A stretch of 64,000 nucleotides of DNA from Butyrivibrio sp. WCD3002 (GTDB lineage Bacteria > Bacillota > Clostridia > Lachnospirales > Lachnospiraceae). The notes under the pieces were generated by a model. It was not told where the DNA came from. It saw only the letters and a program-made list of their open reading frames with translations, and ran no database searches. This document shows, piece after piece, positions 8,057 to 16,171 of this stretch (position 1 is its first letter; each line of letters opens with the position of its first letter). A program made the position numbers and the translations under genes. The stretch spans positions 558,001 through 622,000 of the forward strand of contig NZ_AUJO01000001.1 in the NCBI RefSeq assembly GCF_000424265.1, given 5' to 3'.

Positions 8057-8635
8057 TTATTTTGTTTCAGCAACTTCTTCAGTTTCATTTTTCTTTTTGG
8101 ATTTAAGATATGTAGCAGCAGATCCTCCTGCTGCGGCGGCTGTTGCAGCTCCTACGGCTGCTGCGGCAATACCGCCTGCCATATTGGATGCTCCGCCGCC
8201 TGATGCCATCTGACTTGTAGCACTCTCAATACTTGAAGCAATACCTGATGAATCAAAGCCACTTGAAACAGGTGTGCTTGCTGCAGCTGAACTGGGTGCG
8301 GGATTACTTACATAAACGTTAGTCTGATTAACCACAGTTGACTCGACGTTACTGTAATTAACACTTGTATTTCCCCCGCCTGACACATTTACTGATGCTG
8401 AAGCACCGGCACTTGCTGAAGCACTTGCAGCTGCACCTGCTCCTGCAGCAGCACCGCCGGCAGAAGCTACAACAACAGGACGCTTATAGAAATCTCTGTT
8501 GTGGGCCTTAGCCTTATCAACCTTCTGAACGCTCTTTTTCTCAGCCCCGGTATAACTCTGAATAACATCAGATATAACCTGGCCTTGTTCAAAAGAAAAT
8601 GACTTAATTCCAAATCTGAAATTAAGCCATTTTTC
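8057..8635 (-). CDS. Ala/Ser/Gly-rich protein of unknown function, broken or unusual 5' end
   Basis: The frame is open from just after a TAG at 8638-8636 down to 8057, about 192 codons. It reads as real protein throughout: FRFGIKSFSFEQGQVISDV, then RDFYKRPVVVASAGG, then long Ala/Ser/Gly runs, a glycine-rich hydrophobic stretch (GGIAAAAVGAATAAAAGG) and a charged tail. There is no in-frame ATG or TTG; the only strong in-frame start is GTG at 8386, deep inside. An ATG at 8630 with an upstream AGGA reads Met-Ala-stop. Skipping one T there enters the long frame. Either the gene is frameshifted at codon 3 or the start is unusual. Its closest neighbour upstream is the REC-GGDEF gene, with no terminator between. 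Confidence 0.6.
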   Translation of the reverse strand, partial: EKWLNFRFGIKSFSFEQGQVISDVIQSYTGAEKKSVQKVDKAKAHNRDFYKRPVVVASAGGAAAGAGAAASASASAGASASVNVSGGGNTSVNYSNVESTVVNQTNVYVSNPAPSSAAASTPVSSGFDSSGIASSIESATSQMASGGGASNMAGGIAAAAVGAATAAAAGGSAATYLKSKKKNETEEVAETK

Positions 8636-8667
8636 CTAACATTATTTTTTATTATCTTTATTTAAAA

Positions 8668-9972
8668 CTACGTCATCAGATTTTCAACAGTGTAGCTGAT
8701 TTCTACTTCCAGCGATTCATGCATTTCATTCCATTTCATCATTACTCTCTCAAGTGGGACATGATAGTCCTCAGCTGAGGCTTTAAGCAGTATCGCTATC
8801 ACTTTATCATCACCATACTTTGCCACGATATCGCTTCCTCTGAGGCATGAAGCCATGACATCCATATACTTATCTCTGTATTCACTTACATGACCGTTTC
8901 TGCTCTCCAATGTAAAAACAATAAAATGAATATCACTGGGATAGTTTTTCTCTACCCGGATAAGGAATCTGTAAACCGTCTTCAGCTGTTCCATAGGTAA
9001 AACAAAGGCTCCCCGCTGACCTTCTCGTTCTCCAAGTATCATTCGGATCTCTGAGTTATTATCCTGTTTATTCTCATTTACTTCATCCTCGCCGTGCTTA
9101 TAAATTACGTAACCGTGTTTTCCGTTATGCTTAGCTTCATATAGTGCTTCATCAGCCTTTTTAAAAAGCGTGTTAAAATCATTTCCCTCATCAGGACAGA
9201 TTGCTGCGCCTATGGAGCATCCAAGAGGAATGTTCATGTCTTCTGCAAGACATTCTTTTGCGAAGTTAAAGAGCTTTCTGTTTAAGAACTCGGTCCTCTC
9301 CCTTAGCATTCTCTCTTCTTTTGTATTCTGACAAAATGCTATGAACTCATCACCACCGACTCTTCCGATTATGTCAGAGGATCTCATGATACTCTTTAGT
9401 ATTTCAGCGAACCTTATAAGAATCTGATCGCCCTTTTCATGACCGTAGATATCATTAACCAGCTTAAAGCTGTCGAGGTCTATCATCATAAGTATGCCCT
9501 GACCATTTCTTACAGCCTGGTCAATTTCGCGCATGCTGGTTGTCTTATTTAAAAGCCCTGTCATGGTGTCGTTCTCGGCAGCAGCCCGAAGGCCTCTTAT
9601 CTGATCAAGATTTGCCATGATGTTATCTACTCTGTGCAGCAGTACATCTGCCTTGAAGGGTTTTCTGATATAATCAACTGCTCCTATCGTAAGACTTTGT
9701 TCCTCTGTTTCGTCACTTGAAAGTGCAGTCATGAACATTACAGGGATGATAATATTGTATTTGGCTCTGAGATTCTCCATCATCTCAAAGCCGGTCATTC
9801 CGGGCATGATAAGATCAGACAGAATCATATCGGGCTTAACATCCGCATAGATGTCAATGACCCTTTGTCCTGAATCTGCCGTAACAATATCATATTTATC
9901 TGATAGTATTCCTTTAGTAAGTCGTATGATTATCTCATCATCATCTACAACCAGGATTCTTCTTTTATCCAT
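8668..9972 (-). CDS. Response regulator with diguanylate cyclase (REC-GGDEF) and degenerate second GGDEF
   Basis: This protein should make cyclic di-GMP when phosphorylated. From ATG 9972 it is 434 residues. A receiver domain (about 4-118) has phospho-acceptor D53 in LSDLIMP and the conserved Lys in RKPFK. The GGDEF domain (about 130-295) has an intact GGDEF at 206-210 and an RSSD inhibitory site five residues earlier. The last 125 residues resemble a second GGDEF domain (LRGSDIVAKYGDDKV), with GDDKV replacing the active motif. ATG 9972 is preferred to TTG 9984 because GAGGTG lies 6 nt before it. The kinase gene stops 8 bp upstream, so the two form a cognate pair by position. Confidence 0.92.
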   Translation of the reverse strand: MDKRRILVVDDDEIIIRLTKGILSDKYDIVTADSGQRVIDIYADVKPDMILSDLIMPGMTGFEMMENLRAKYNIIIPVMFMTALSSDETEEQSLTIGAVDYIRKPFKADVLLHRVDNIMANLDQIRGLRAAAENDTMTGLLNKTTSMREIDQAVRNGQGILMMIDLDSFKLVNDIYGHEKGDQILIRFAEILKSIMRSSDIIGRVGGDEFIAFCQNTKEERMLRERTEFLNRKLFNFAKECLAEDMNIPLGCSIGAAICPDEGNDFNTLFKKADEALYEAKHNGKHGYVIYKHGEDEVNENKQDNNSEIRMILGEREGQRGAFVLPMEQLKTVYRFLIRVEKNYPSDIHFIVFTLESRNGHVSEYRDKYMDVMASCLRGSDIVAKYGDDKVIAILLKASAEDYHVPLERVMMKWNEMHESLEVEISYTVENLMT

Positions 9973-9980
9973 AAGGCACC

Positions 9981-12563
9981 TCAAATGTCTTTAAGAATCT
10001 CCCTAAATGACCTGTACTCAGATATAAGTTCGTAATTATTATCCCTAACAAAATCAATATCGTCTCTGTTTGCTGCTTCTTCAAGTTCCCTTGCCTTATC
10101 GGATAGATTTTTAGCTCCGATAAGTCTGGCAGAGCTTTTTAGTGCATGTACTTTTGCTGAATAGTTTTTGAAGTCATCCTTGAAGTAGTACTCTTCAATT
10201 TCATCTGCTTTATTATCAATAGATTCCTTGAAAAATCTAAGAGTATCCAGGAACAATCCTTTGCTTCCGGAGAAATTGATACCATCTTCTATGCTTATAA
10301 ATCCGTCCTTATCGAGCTTTTCAATAACGTCCCATACCTTGCCATCATCACCTGAATCACTTGAAGGAACATAGGAATTATCTGCTTTATCTGATACTTT
10401 TTCTCCTGCAATTTTCTTATATTCATCAGGAGTTTCATCTGAAAGCTTTTCCTTTGGTATATATTTTAGAAGCATTCTTTCAAGGTCTGGTCCATTAACG
10501 GGTTTTCCCATATAGTCATTGAATCCGGCATTAAGATATATTTCTCTTACACCTTCAATGACATTGGCAGTAAGTGCTATGCATATACTGTTGTGGTTCT
10601 CATTTTCTGTATTGCTTCTGATTCTCTTAAGAAGTTCAACTCCGTCCATTTCAGGCATTCTGTGGTCTATAAGCATGATGTCGAACTTTTTGTTTTCAAG
10701 CTTTTCAAGAACCTCTTTACCACTGGTACAGCACACAAGATTGACCTTTGTCTGTTTTAACAATCCCCTCATAACTGACAGGTTGATTTCCGTATCATCA
10801 ACAGCAAGCACATTTACTCCCGGTGCCACAAAGCTTGGTCTGTAGTCTTCTTTTTCTACAATAGCTTTTTCTATTGCCAGCTTGTATTCTCCAATAGGTT
10901 CGTAGGATACAACCTTTTGCTTTAACTTAACATCAAACTCACTGCCGACACCGTATGTACTCTTTATATCGATATCACCGTCCATAAGATCAAGGAGTTT
11001 TTTAACGATACTCATTCCAAGGCCGGTTCCCTCAATAGTTCTGTTTTTAATCTCATCAAATCTCTCAAAGGCATTAAAAATCTTCTCTACATCCTCAGGC
11101 TTCATTCCAATGCCTGTATCTGTCACGCCAACCTTTAGGAAAATGGTGTCATCTTCATCTGTCTTTTCATAATCGATGATAAGATCAGCACCGCCTTTTT
11201 CTGTATATTTAATTGCATTGGTAAGAAGATTTATAATTATCTGCTTAATTCTGGTGGGATCGCCGTATAGTTTTCCGGGAGTGTTCTGGTTTACATTTAT
11301 ATGCAGGTACAGACCTTTTTTCGCAACTCTGTCATTCATCATGAACAAGACTTCAGAGATAAGTACTGACAATTCATATTCCTGCGGAATAATGCTCATT
11401 TTGCCTGATTCAATCCTTGAAAAATCAAGCACGTCATTAACCAGGTTAAGCAGAGTATTTGCAGCATTCTTGATATTAAAAGCATAGGTCTTAAGGTCAG
11501 GATTCTGATACTCTCTGAGAATCATTTCATCCATACCAAGAATTGCATTGATAGGCGTTCTGATTTCATGAGACATATTTGCAAGGAAATCACTTTTTGC
11601 CTGGGATGCCTGCTCTGCCAGAGCTTTTGCCTGAATAAGCTCCTTGCTTTCGCGTACTTTAACTGATGCGCTTATAAGATACATGGCAAGCACCATCACA
11701 AGCAGTAACAGGCCAAAATAAACCGTCATACCTGTTGATTTTAGGAACATAATCTTATGTACTACGGTATCCCTGTCCACACTTCCTGCTATGAAAAGGT
11801 CAGTGTTCTCTACTTCTGCAGAATAGAATATTTGCTTACCAATAATGGTATTTTCCATGGAAACAGCTGATGCCGTAAGGTCGCCGCCCATTCTTAGCTT
11901 TGAAAACACATCCTGCGCAGAATTACTTTCATAGAATCTATGGTCATCGTTTGTCATGGAGCTCTTAAATACAATAATATTTCCATCCTCACTCATAAGT
12001 AGTGGAGTGCCGATAGCTTTAAACTCATCAAGATCATAATATTTTCTGATATAGCTGGATGAGCAAAGTTTATACAAAACATATCTGACATTATCTTCAT
12101 GAAGCACGGGATATGAAAAGAGAACGCCACCGCTTCTTTGGTATGAAACCGCAGAATATCCATGAAGAGATGTAAGTATTCCCTCATATTCATCAACAGA
12201 AAGAGCATCGCCATATAAAGCTTCTCCATCAGCTGCCATAATACCTACAACTACACCTGCATCATGCTTGTAGATGCTTTCCAAAACCTTTATGGTTTTT
12301 TCAAGATTAGTATGATTGTCCTCTTCTTCATAGGCAATCAAAAGCTGTCCCATTCTTTGCAGGGTGTACATCTCTGTCATAAGCTGTTGGGAATACAGAT
12401 TTCCTGCATCATTTGATTCCTGTTGGATTAGGCTTATTGCATACTCATTAATCCTGTAATCAAGACGCTGGCTGATAAGTACACCAAAACCTATCATTAC
12501 AAGACCAAAAAGTACCAAAACTGCCATAAGGCCTCTGTTGTAGAAACGGAGTCTGTCACTCAT
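9981..12563 (-). CDS. Membrane hybrid sensor histidine kinase (sensor-HisKA-HATPase-REC-HPt)
   Basis: The 860-residue kinase has a transmembrane helix at about 11-31, an extracellular sensor of about 245 residues (Cache-like by size and layout), and a second helix at about 277-298. The HisKA box NMSHEIRTPINAILG carries H332. The ATPase domain has INLLTNAIKYTEKG, DTGIGM and GTGLGMSIV. A receiver domain with LIDHRMPEMDG follows, then an HPt domain with H806 in VHALKSSARL. All phosphorelay residues are present. It overlaps the upstream BMP-protein gene by 8 bp, and the REC-GGDEF gene follows within 10 bp. This arrangement suggests that binding-protein signals feed the kinase and then c-di-GMP synthesis. 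Confidence 0.93.
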   Translation of the reverse strand: MSDRLRFYNRGLMAVLVLFGLVMIGFGVLISQRLDYRINEYAISLIQQESNDAGNLYSQQLMTEMYTLQRMGQLLIAYEEEDNHTNLEKTIKVLESIYKHDAGVVVGIMAADGEALYGDALSVDEYEGILTSLHGYSAVSYQRSGGVLFSYPVLHEDNVRYVLYKLCSSSYIRKYYDLDEFKAIGTPLLMSEDGNIIVFKSSMTNDDHRFYESNSAQDVFSKLRMGGDLTASAVSMENTIIGKQIFYSAEVENTDLFIAGSVDRDTVVHKIMFLKSTGMTVYFGLLLLVMVLAMYLISASVKVRESKELIQAKALAEQASQAKSDFLANMSHEIRTPINAILGMDEMILREYQNPDLKTYAFNIKNAANTLLNLVNDVLDFSRIESGKMSIIPQEYELSVLISEVLFMMNDRVAKKGLYLHINVNQNTPGKLYGDPTRIKQIIINLLTNAIKYTEKGGADLIIDYEKTDEDDTIFLKVGVTDTGIGMKPEDVEKIFNAFERFDEIKNRTIEGTGLGMSIVKKLLDLMDGDIDIKSTYGVGSEFDVKLKQKVVSYEPIGEYKLAIEKAIVEKEDYRPSFVAPGVNVLAVDDTEINLSVMRGLLKQTKVNLVCCTSGKEVLEKLENKKFDIMLIDHRMPEMDGVELLKRIRSNTENENHNSICIALTANVIEGVREIYLNAGFNDYMGKPVNGPDLERMLLKYIPKEKLSDETPDEYKKIAGEKVSDKADNSYVPSSDSGDDGKVWDVIEKLDKDGFISIEDGINFSGSKGLFLDTLRFFKESIDNKADEIEEYYFKDDFKNYSAKVHALKSSARLIGAKNLSDKARELEEAANRDDIDFVRDNNYELISEYRSFREILKDI

Positions 12564-13659
12564 AAACCTCTACTCCTTCCACAAACCAGTCCATTCTGAA
12601 AAGAAGAGCGTCATCGCTTATTCTCTCCTTCTCATCGCACATCTTTGTGCCATCATTCCTATAGATATTACCCATGAAGCAGTCCCAACCATTCCTGAAT
12701 TTTTCCATATTCTCATCGATAATAGGTATAAGATATTCAGGAACTTCTTTTGAATATTGGCTAAGACTTACAACACCGTACTGAGCACCCAACCAGTATG
12801 CATTTTTACTGCCGATATTACCCTTGAAATAGTCAGCCAGTATGCCTTCATACAAAGGCTCCCATTCGAAAACAACGGCTGTAAGAAATTTATCTGAATG
12901 CTCTTTCTTTACGCTGTTATATCCAATAGAATAAACCCCCCGTTCCTCTGCCACATCTATTGTCACAGGATGACTTGCATGAAAAGTAAGCACATCGGCG
13001 CCATCCTCATTTATGAGTTTTTCGGCTGCCTTGCGCTCTGCTTCCTCATCGCTCCATGAACCTATGAATCTTACCTTAAGTTTTACATCGGGATTAACTG
13101 ATTTTGCGCCAAGATAATATGCGTTGACACCTCTGTCTACCTGCGGACAATTTGTACCACCAACATAACCAAGAGTATTGCTTTTGGTCATAGAACCCGC
13201 AATAATACCTGACAGATATCTCATCTCGTAGATTCTGCCAAAATACGTAGAGGTATTGAATGCATCACATTCTTCAGATACTGTATAAAAGATAACATCA
13301 GGGTAGCTTTCAAGAATTTCCTGACAGTTATTACCAAATCCACCACTAGTTAAAAAAATTACATTACAGCCTTTTTTAACAAGCTCTTCCACAGCAGGGG
13401 CTGTAGACTGAGCGTTTTCATCAACATACTCAACTATATCAAGAGGTAAGCCAAGTTTTTCACAAGCCGCACTTAAGCCCTCATAATGTATCTCACTCCA
13501 GCCATCATCATCAATTGAATCAATGAAAACTCCACCAATTCTAATTTCCGTCTCTTTTTCAGGTCTGTTGGTAACCATTATAAAAATAATAATGAACGTA
13601 AGTATTATGAGTAAAAGAAGGAAAAATATTGTCCAGATATTTTCTCTAACCTTATTCAT
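12556..13659 (-). CDS. Membrane-anchored BMP/PnrA-type ligand-binding protein
   Basis: The 367-residue protein has one N-terminal transmembrane helix (about 9-29) and no lipobox. The rest matches the BMP family of periplasmic-type binding proteins, which usually bind nucleosides for ABC import: RIGGVFIDSIDDDGWSEIHYEG, then GGFGNN and LGYVGG with DRGVNAYYLGAK. No ABC permease or ATPase is present. It lies 17 bp after the SBP_bac_3-like gene and overlaps the hybrid kinase gene by 8 bp. A sensory rather than transport role is therefore likely, by inference. Start: ATG with GGAG 5 nt upstream. Confidence 0.85.
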   Translation of the reverse strand: MNKVRENIWTIFFLLLLIILTFIIIFIMVTNRPEKETEIRIGGVFIDSIDDDGWSEIHYEGLSAACEKLGLPLDIVEYVDENAQSTAPAVEELVKKGCNVIFLTSGGFGNNCQEILESYPDVIFYTVSEECDAFNTSTYFGRIYEMRYLSGIIAGSMTKSNTLGYVGGTNCPQVDRGVNAYYLGAKSVNPDVKLKVRFIGSWSDEEAERKAAEKLINEDGADVLTFHASHPVTIDVAEERGVYSIGYNSVKKEHSDKFLTAVVFEWEPLYEGILADYFKGNIGSKNAYWLGAQYGVVSLSQYSKEVPEYLIPIIDENMEKFRNGWDCFMGNIYRNDGTKMCDEKERISDDALLFRMDWFVEGVEVYE

Positions 13660-13676
13660 AGATGCTCCATTCCAAT

Positions 13677-14531
13677 TTATTTATCAATTAAATATTTGAG
13701 CACAGCAGCATCACCTATAACCATATCTACGCCTCCGCTTTCAAGTTCATCAAGGCAGTCATCCAGTGTTGCAAGAGGTACTGTAGTTACCGGGAATCCG
13801 GTGTATCCAAATTCACTGTTTCCTTCACAGTAATAGTGTCCTATTGTCATATTTTCAACAGCCACAGTCAGATTGTTGTCCGGATTATTTAAAACCTCTT
13901 CAACTTCAGCGGCATTTCTTACATTATCGAATAAGTCACACTTATCAGTAGTAACTATTATCTGGCCTGCGTGATAATACGGAATTGAAAAATCCACATA
14001 TTTTTTTCTTGCATCATTAATCGTAATTCCGGCTATGCAAATATCTGCTTTATGCTGAGCAACAGTCATAAACATAATGTCAAAATTGATATTTTCAAGG
14101 ACAAGATCTTTTCCGAGATATTCGGCAAGAGCAGCCACATACTCCTTATCAATACCATAAGATTTGTCCCCAATATTATAATCAAAGGGCTCAAAATCTC
14201 CGGTGGTAGCAACTATAAGCTGATCCTTTGTATTATTCCTTTCGGCAGATTCTACCGGAACAGGCTCTCCTCCTTCATAATGAGAACAGATTTCCTTGAA
14301 TTTACCGCTTGCTTCATATTCTTTGATGAATTCGTTTATCTGTGCAAGGAGCTCGGGCTGATTTTTATCTACACCGATACCGTATTCTTCTTCAGTGAGA
14401 TTTATATCGATTACTTTAATATTATCGTACTTTAAGTGAATATCCTCCCCGATTACTGCTTTACCGCCGGAGCATGCTGTTATTGTAATGAGTAATGAAG
14501 TAATTATTAGAATTCTGACCATTCTACTCAT
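13677..14531 (-). CDS. SBP_bac_3-like binding lipoprotein with circularly permuted domain order
   Basis: From ATG 14531 (GAGGAC ribosome binding site) the protein is 284 residues, with a lipoprotein signal ending in ITAC, C20. Residues 105-284 match the start and middle of an SBP_bac_3 amino-acid-binding domain: LIVATTGDFEPFDY, KADICIAGITINDARKKYVD, FSIPYY, and DMVIGDAAVLKYL. The family's usual C-terminal segment (LTEEEYGIGVDKNQPELL to KFKEICSHYEGG) comes first instead, at 37-87. All parts of one domain are present, in permuted order. It is the first gene of the operon with the BMP protein, hybrid kinase and REC-GGDEF protein. Confidence 0.85.
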   Translation of the reverse strand: MSRMVRILIITSLLITITACSGGKAVIGEDIHLKYDNIKVIDINLTEEEYGIGVDKNQPELLAQINEFIKEYEASGKFKEICSHYEGGEPVPVESAERNNTKDQLIVATTGDFEPFDYNIGDKSYGIDKEYVAALAEYLGKDLVLENINFDIMFMTVAQHKADICIAGITINDARKKYVDFSIPYYHAGQIIVTTDKCDLFDNVRNAAEVEEVLNNPDNNLTVAVENMTIGHYYCEGNSEFGYTGFPVTTVPLATLDDCLDELESGGVDMVIGDAAVLKYLIDK

Positions 14532-14587
14532 ATCCAGTCCTCGTTTATCAAAATAAAAAACGATTAATCGATAATACCTCAACCATA

Positions 14588-14615
14588 ATTATAGAATAAT
14601 TGTATTAAATGCTAA
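14588..14615 (-). promoter_or_regulatory. Promoter of the sensory operon
   Basis: On the - strand TTAGCA and TATAAT are separated by 16 bp. The -10 ends about 57 bp upstream of the lipoprotein start. The -35 match is weak. Confidence 0.45.
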
Positions 14616-14696
14616 AAAACATAAAGTAAAATTACTCTTAAATCTGATATCAGGCTTATAGAGAGCATTTTAATTTCTTAAGAGTGCCTATGATAT

Positions 14697-14726
14697 AAAA
14701 AAGGGAACCTGCAGTTGCAGATTCCC
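14697..14726 (-). terminator. Terminator of the PPi-phosphofructokinase gene
   Basis: GGGAA-CTGCA pairs with TGCAG-TTCCC around a 2-nt loop, followed on the - strand by a run of T. It lies 22 bp after the stop. Confidence 0.8.
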
Positions 14727-14748
14727 TAAATAAGTATTCGATATTAAA

Positions 14749-16008
14749 TTATAAGAGTTCCTGGAAGCCGGGTACAAACAGATGTCTCGGAATACCATCA
14801 ACCATGATAGGTCCTACATCCCCCTGGATAAGAGGACGAACATAAGTGATGAACTCATCTGTTACATAAGTGCCTTCCTTGTTGATCCATTCTCTGGGAA
14901 CGAGACGCTCATCATTAGCAATCTTGTGAACATCCTTAACCTCTGTTCCAGCCTGATAAGGATCATCTGAAAGTCTCTCGATAACTACCATCTTACCGCT
15001 GTCGCCTTCATCAGCAGCCTTCATAGCAGCACCACCAACCTCGTAAGCTTCAAGAATATCTACACGAGATGCACAGTGGCTAGCAGCTCTCTGAAGTGTT
15101 GAAAGCTCGATAGCTCTGGTCTTGCAGCCGATTTCCTGTGAAAGTACTGTGCAAAGATATCTTGCTGTACCTGTAAGTTGCTTGTGTCCGAATGCATCTA
15201 CATACTCAACGCCGTTATCATATTCGCTGATGTATTTGCCATCTTTGTCATGGATACCTTCGGAAATAGCAATAACAACGTTTGCCTTCTCCTTGAGCAG
15301 CTTCTTAACCTTATCGATGAACTTCTTAACATCGAAGGGAAGCTCAGGAAGATAGATAGCATCAGGGCCGTCACAGTCCTCGCCTCTTGAAAGAGCAGCT
15401 GAGCCTGTAAGCCATCCGGCGTTTCTACCCATGATCTCAACAATTACAACCTGACCATGCTCTGTCTCAAGACTCCATCCATCACGGATGATCTCTTTTA
15501 CAGATGTACCGATGTACTTAGCAGCTGAGCCATATCCCGGTGTATGGTCTGTAAGTGCAAGGTCATTATCAATTGTCTTAGGACAACCAACGAATCTTAC
15601 TGTAGAACCGGAAATGATAGCGTAATCTGAAAGCTTTTTGATGGTATCCATTGAGTCGTTACCACCGATGTAGATAAAGCAATCGATCTCGAGATCTGTA
15701 AGAATCTGGAAAATCTTCTCATAGGTCTCTTTGCTCTCGAAAATCTCGGGAAGCTTGTAACGACAAGAGCCAAGATATGCAGAAGGTGTTCTCTTCAGAA
15801 GCTCTGCATCAAGGCCGGTCTTAATGTGATCAGCAAGATCAACATAACGACCTTCCATAAGTCCCTGGACCCCGTGGATCATACCGTACACTTTCTTATA
15901 CCCACGATCGATAGCTGTACGATAAACACCGGCAAGCGATGAATTGATTGCAGCAGTAGGTCCTCCGGACTGTCCAACAATAACGTTTCTCTTCTCCTTA
16001 GTTGCCAT
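14749..16008 (-). CDS. pfp: Pyrophosphate-dependent 6-phosphofructokinase
   Basis: This glycolytic enzyme interconverts fructose 6-phosphate and fructose 1,6-bisphosphate with PPi as phosphoryl donor. The 419-residue protein starts with the nucleotide/phosphate loop VGQSGGPTAAINSS. Donor specificity is read from GGNDS at 115-119 (Asp where ATP enzymes have Gly) and PKTIDND at 143-149 (Lys where ATP enzymes have Gly). The sugar-phosphate motif MGRNAGWLTG is present. The PPi enzyme is typical of rumen and gut Lachnospiraceae. It is a single-gene transcript with its own promoter and terminator. Confidence 0.93.
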   Translation of the reverse strand: MATKEKRNVIVGQSGGPTAAINSSLAGVYRTAIDRGYKKVYGMIHGVQGLMEGRYVDLADHIKTGLDAELLKRTPSAYLGSCRYKLPEIFESKETYEKIFQILTDLEIDCFIYIGGNDSMDTIKKLSDYAIISGSTVRFVGCPKTIDNDLALTDHTPGYGSAAKYIGTSVKEIIRDGWSLETEHGQVVIVEIMGRNAGWLTGSAALSRGEDCDGPDAIYLPELPFDVKKFIDKVKKLLKEKANVVIAISEGIHDKDGKYISEYDNGVEYVDAFGHKQLTGTARYLCTVLSQEIGCKTRAIELSTLQRAASHCASRVDILEAYEVGGAAMKAADEGDSGKMVVIERLSDDPYQAGTEVKDVHKIANDERLVPREWINKEGTYVTDEFITYVRPLIQGDVGPIMVDGIPRHLFVPGFQELL

Positions 16009-16097
16009 GGTTTGTAATACCCCCTTATCTAGTATTTTTTAGGAAATTGCCTTATATATATTGCGATTTCTTAGCATTTCCTATGCAACATGACTAT

Positions 16098-16126
16098 ATT
16101 TTATCAAACCACCGCGCTGTTGTCAT
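16098..16126 (-). promoter_or_regulatory. Promoter of pfp
   Basis: On the - strand ATGACA and TAAAAT are separated by exactly 17 bp, each differing from consensus at one position. It lies about 90 bp upstream of the ATG at 16008; AGGGGG provides the ribosome binding site. Confidence 0.55.
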
Positions 16127-16171
16127 TAATATTAGATAAATTTCTGTATTACCAAAATGATTTTTCTAATA

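Noticed and set aside
8622..8638. prfB-like programmed +1 frameshift at GCT-TAA
   Set aside because: The internal Shine-Dalgarno spacing and the CTT-TGA-C context of known sites are absent and the stop is at codon 3, so a mutation or sequencing error is more likely; kept only as an option in the finding.
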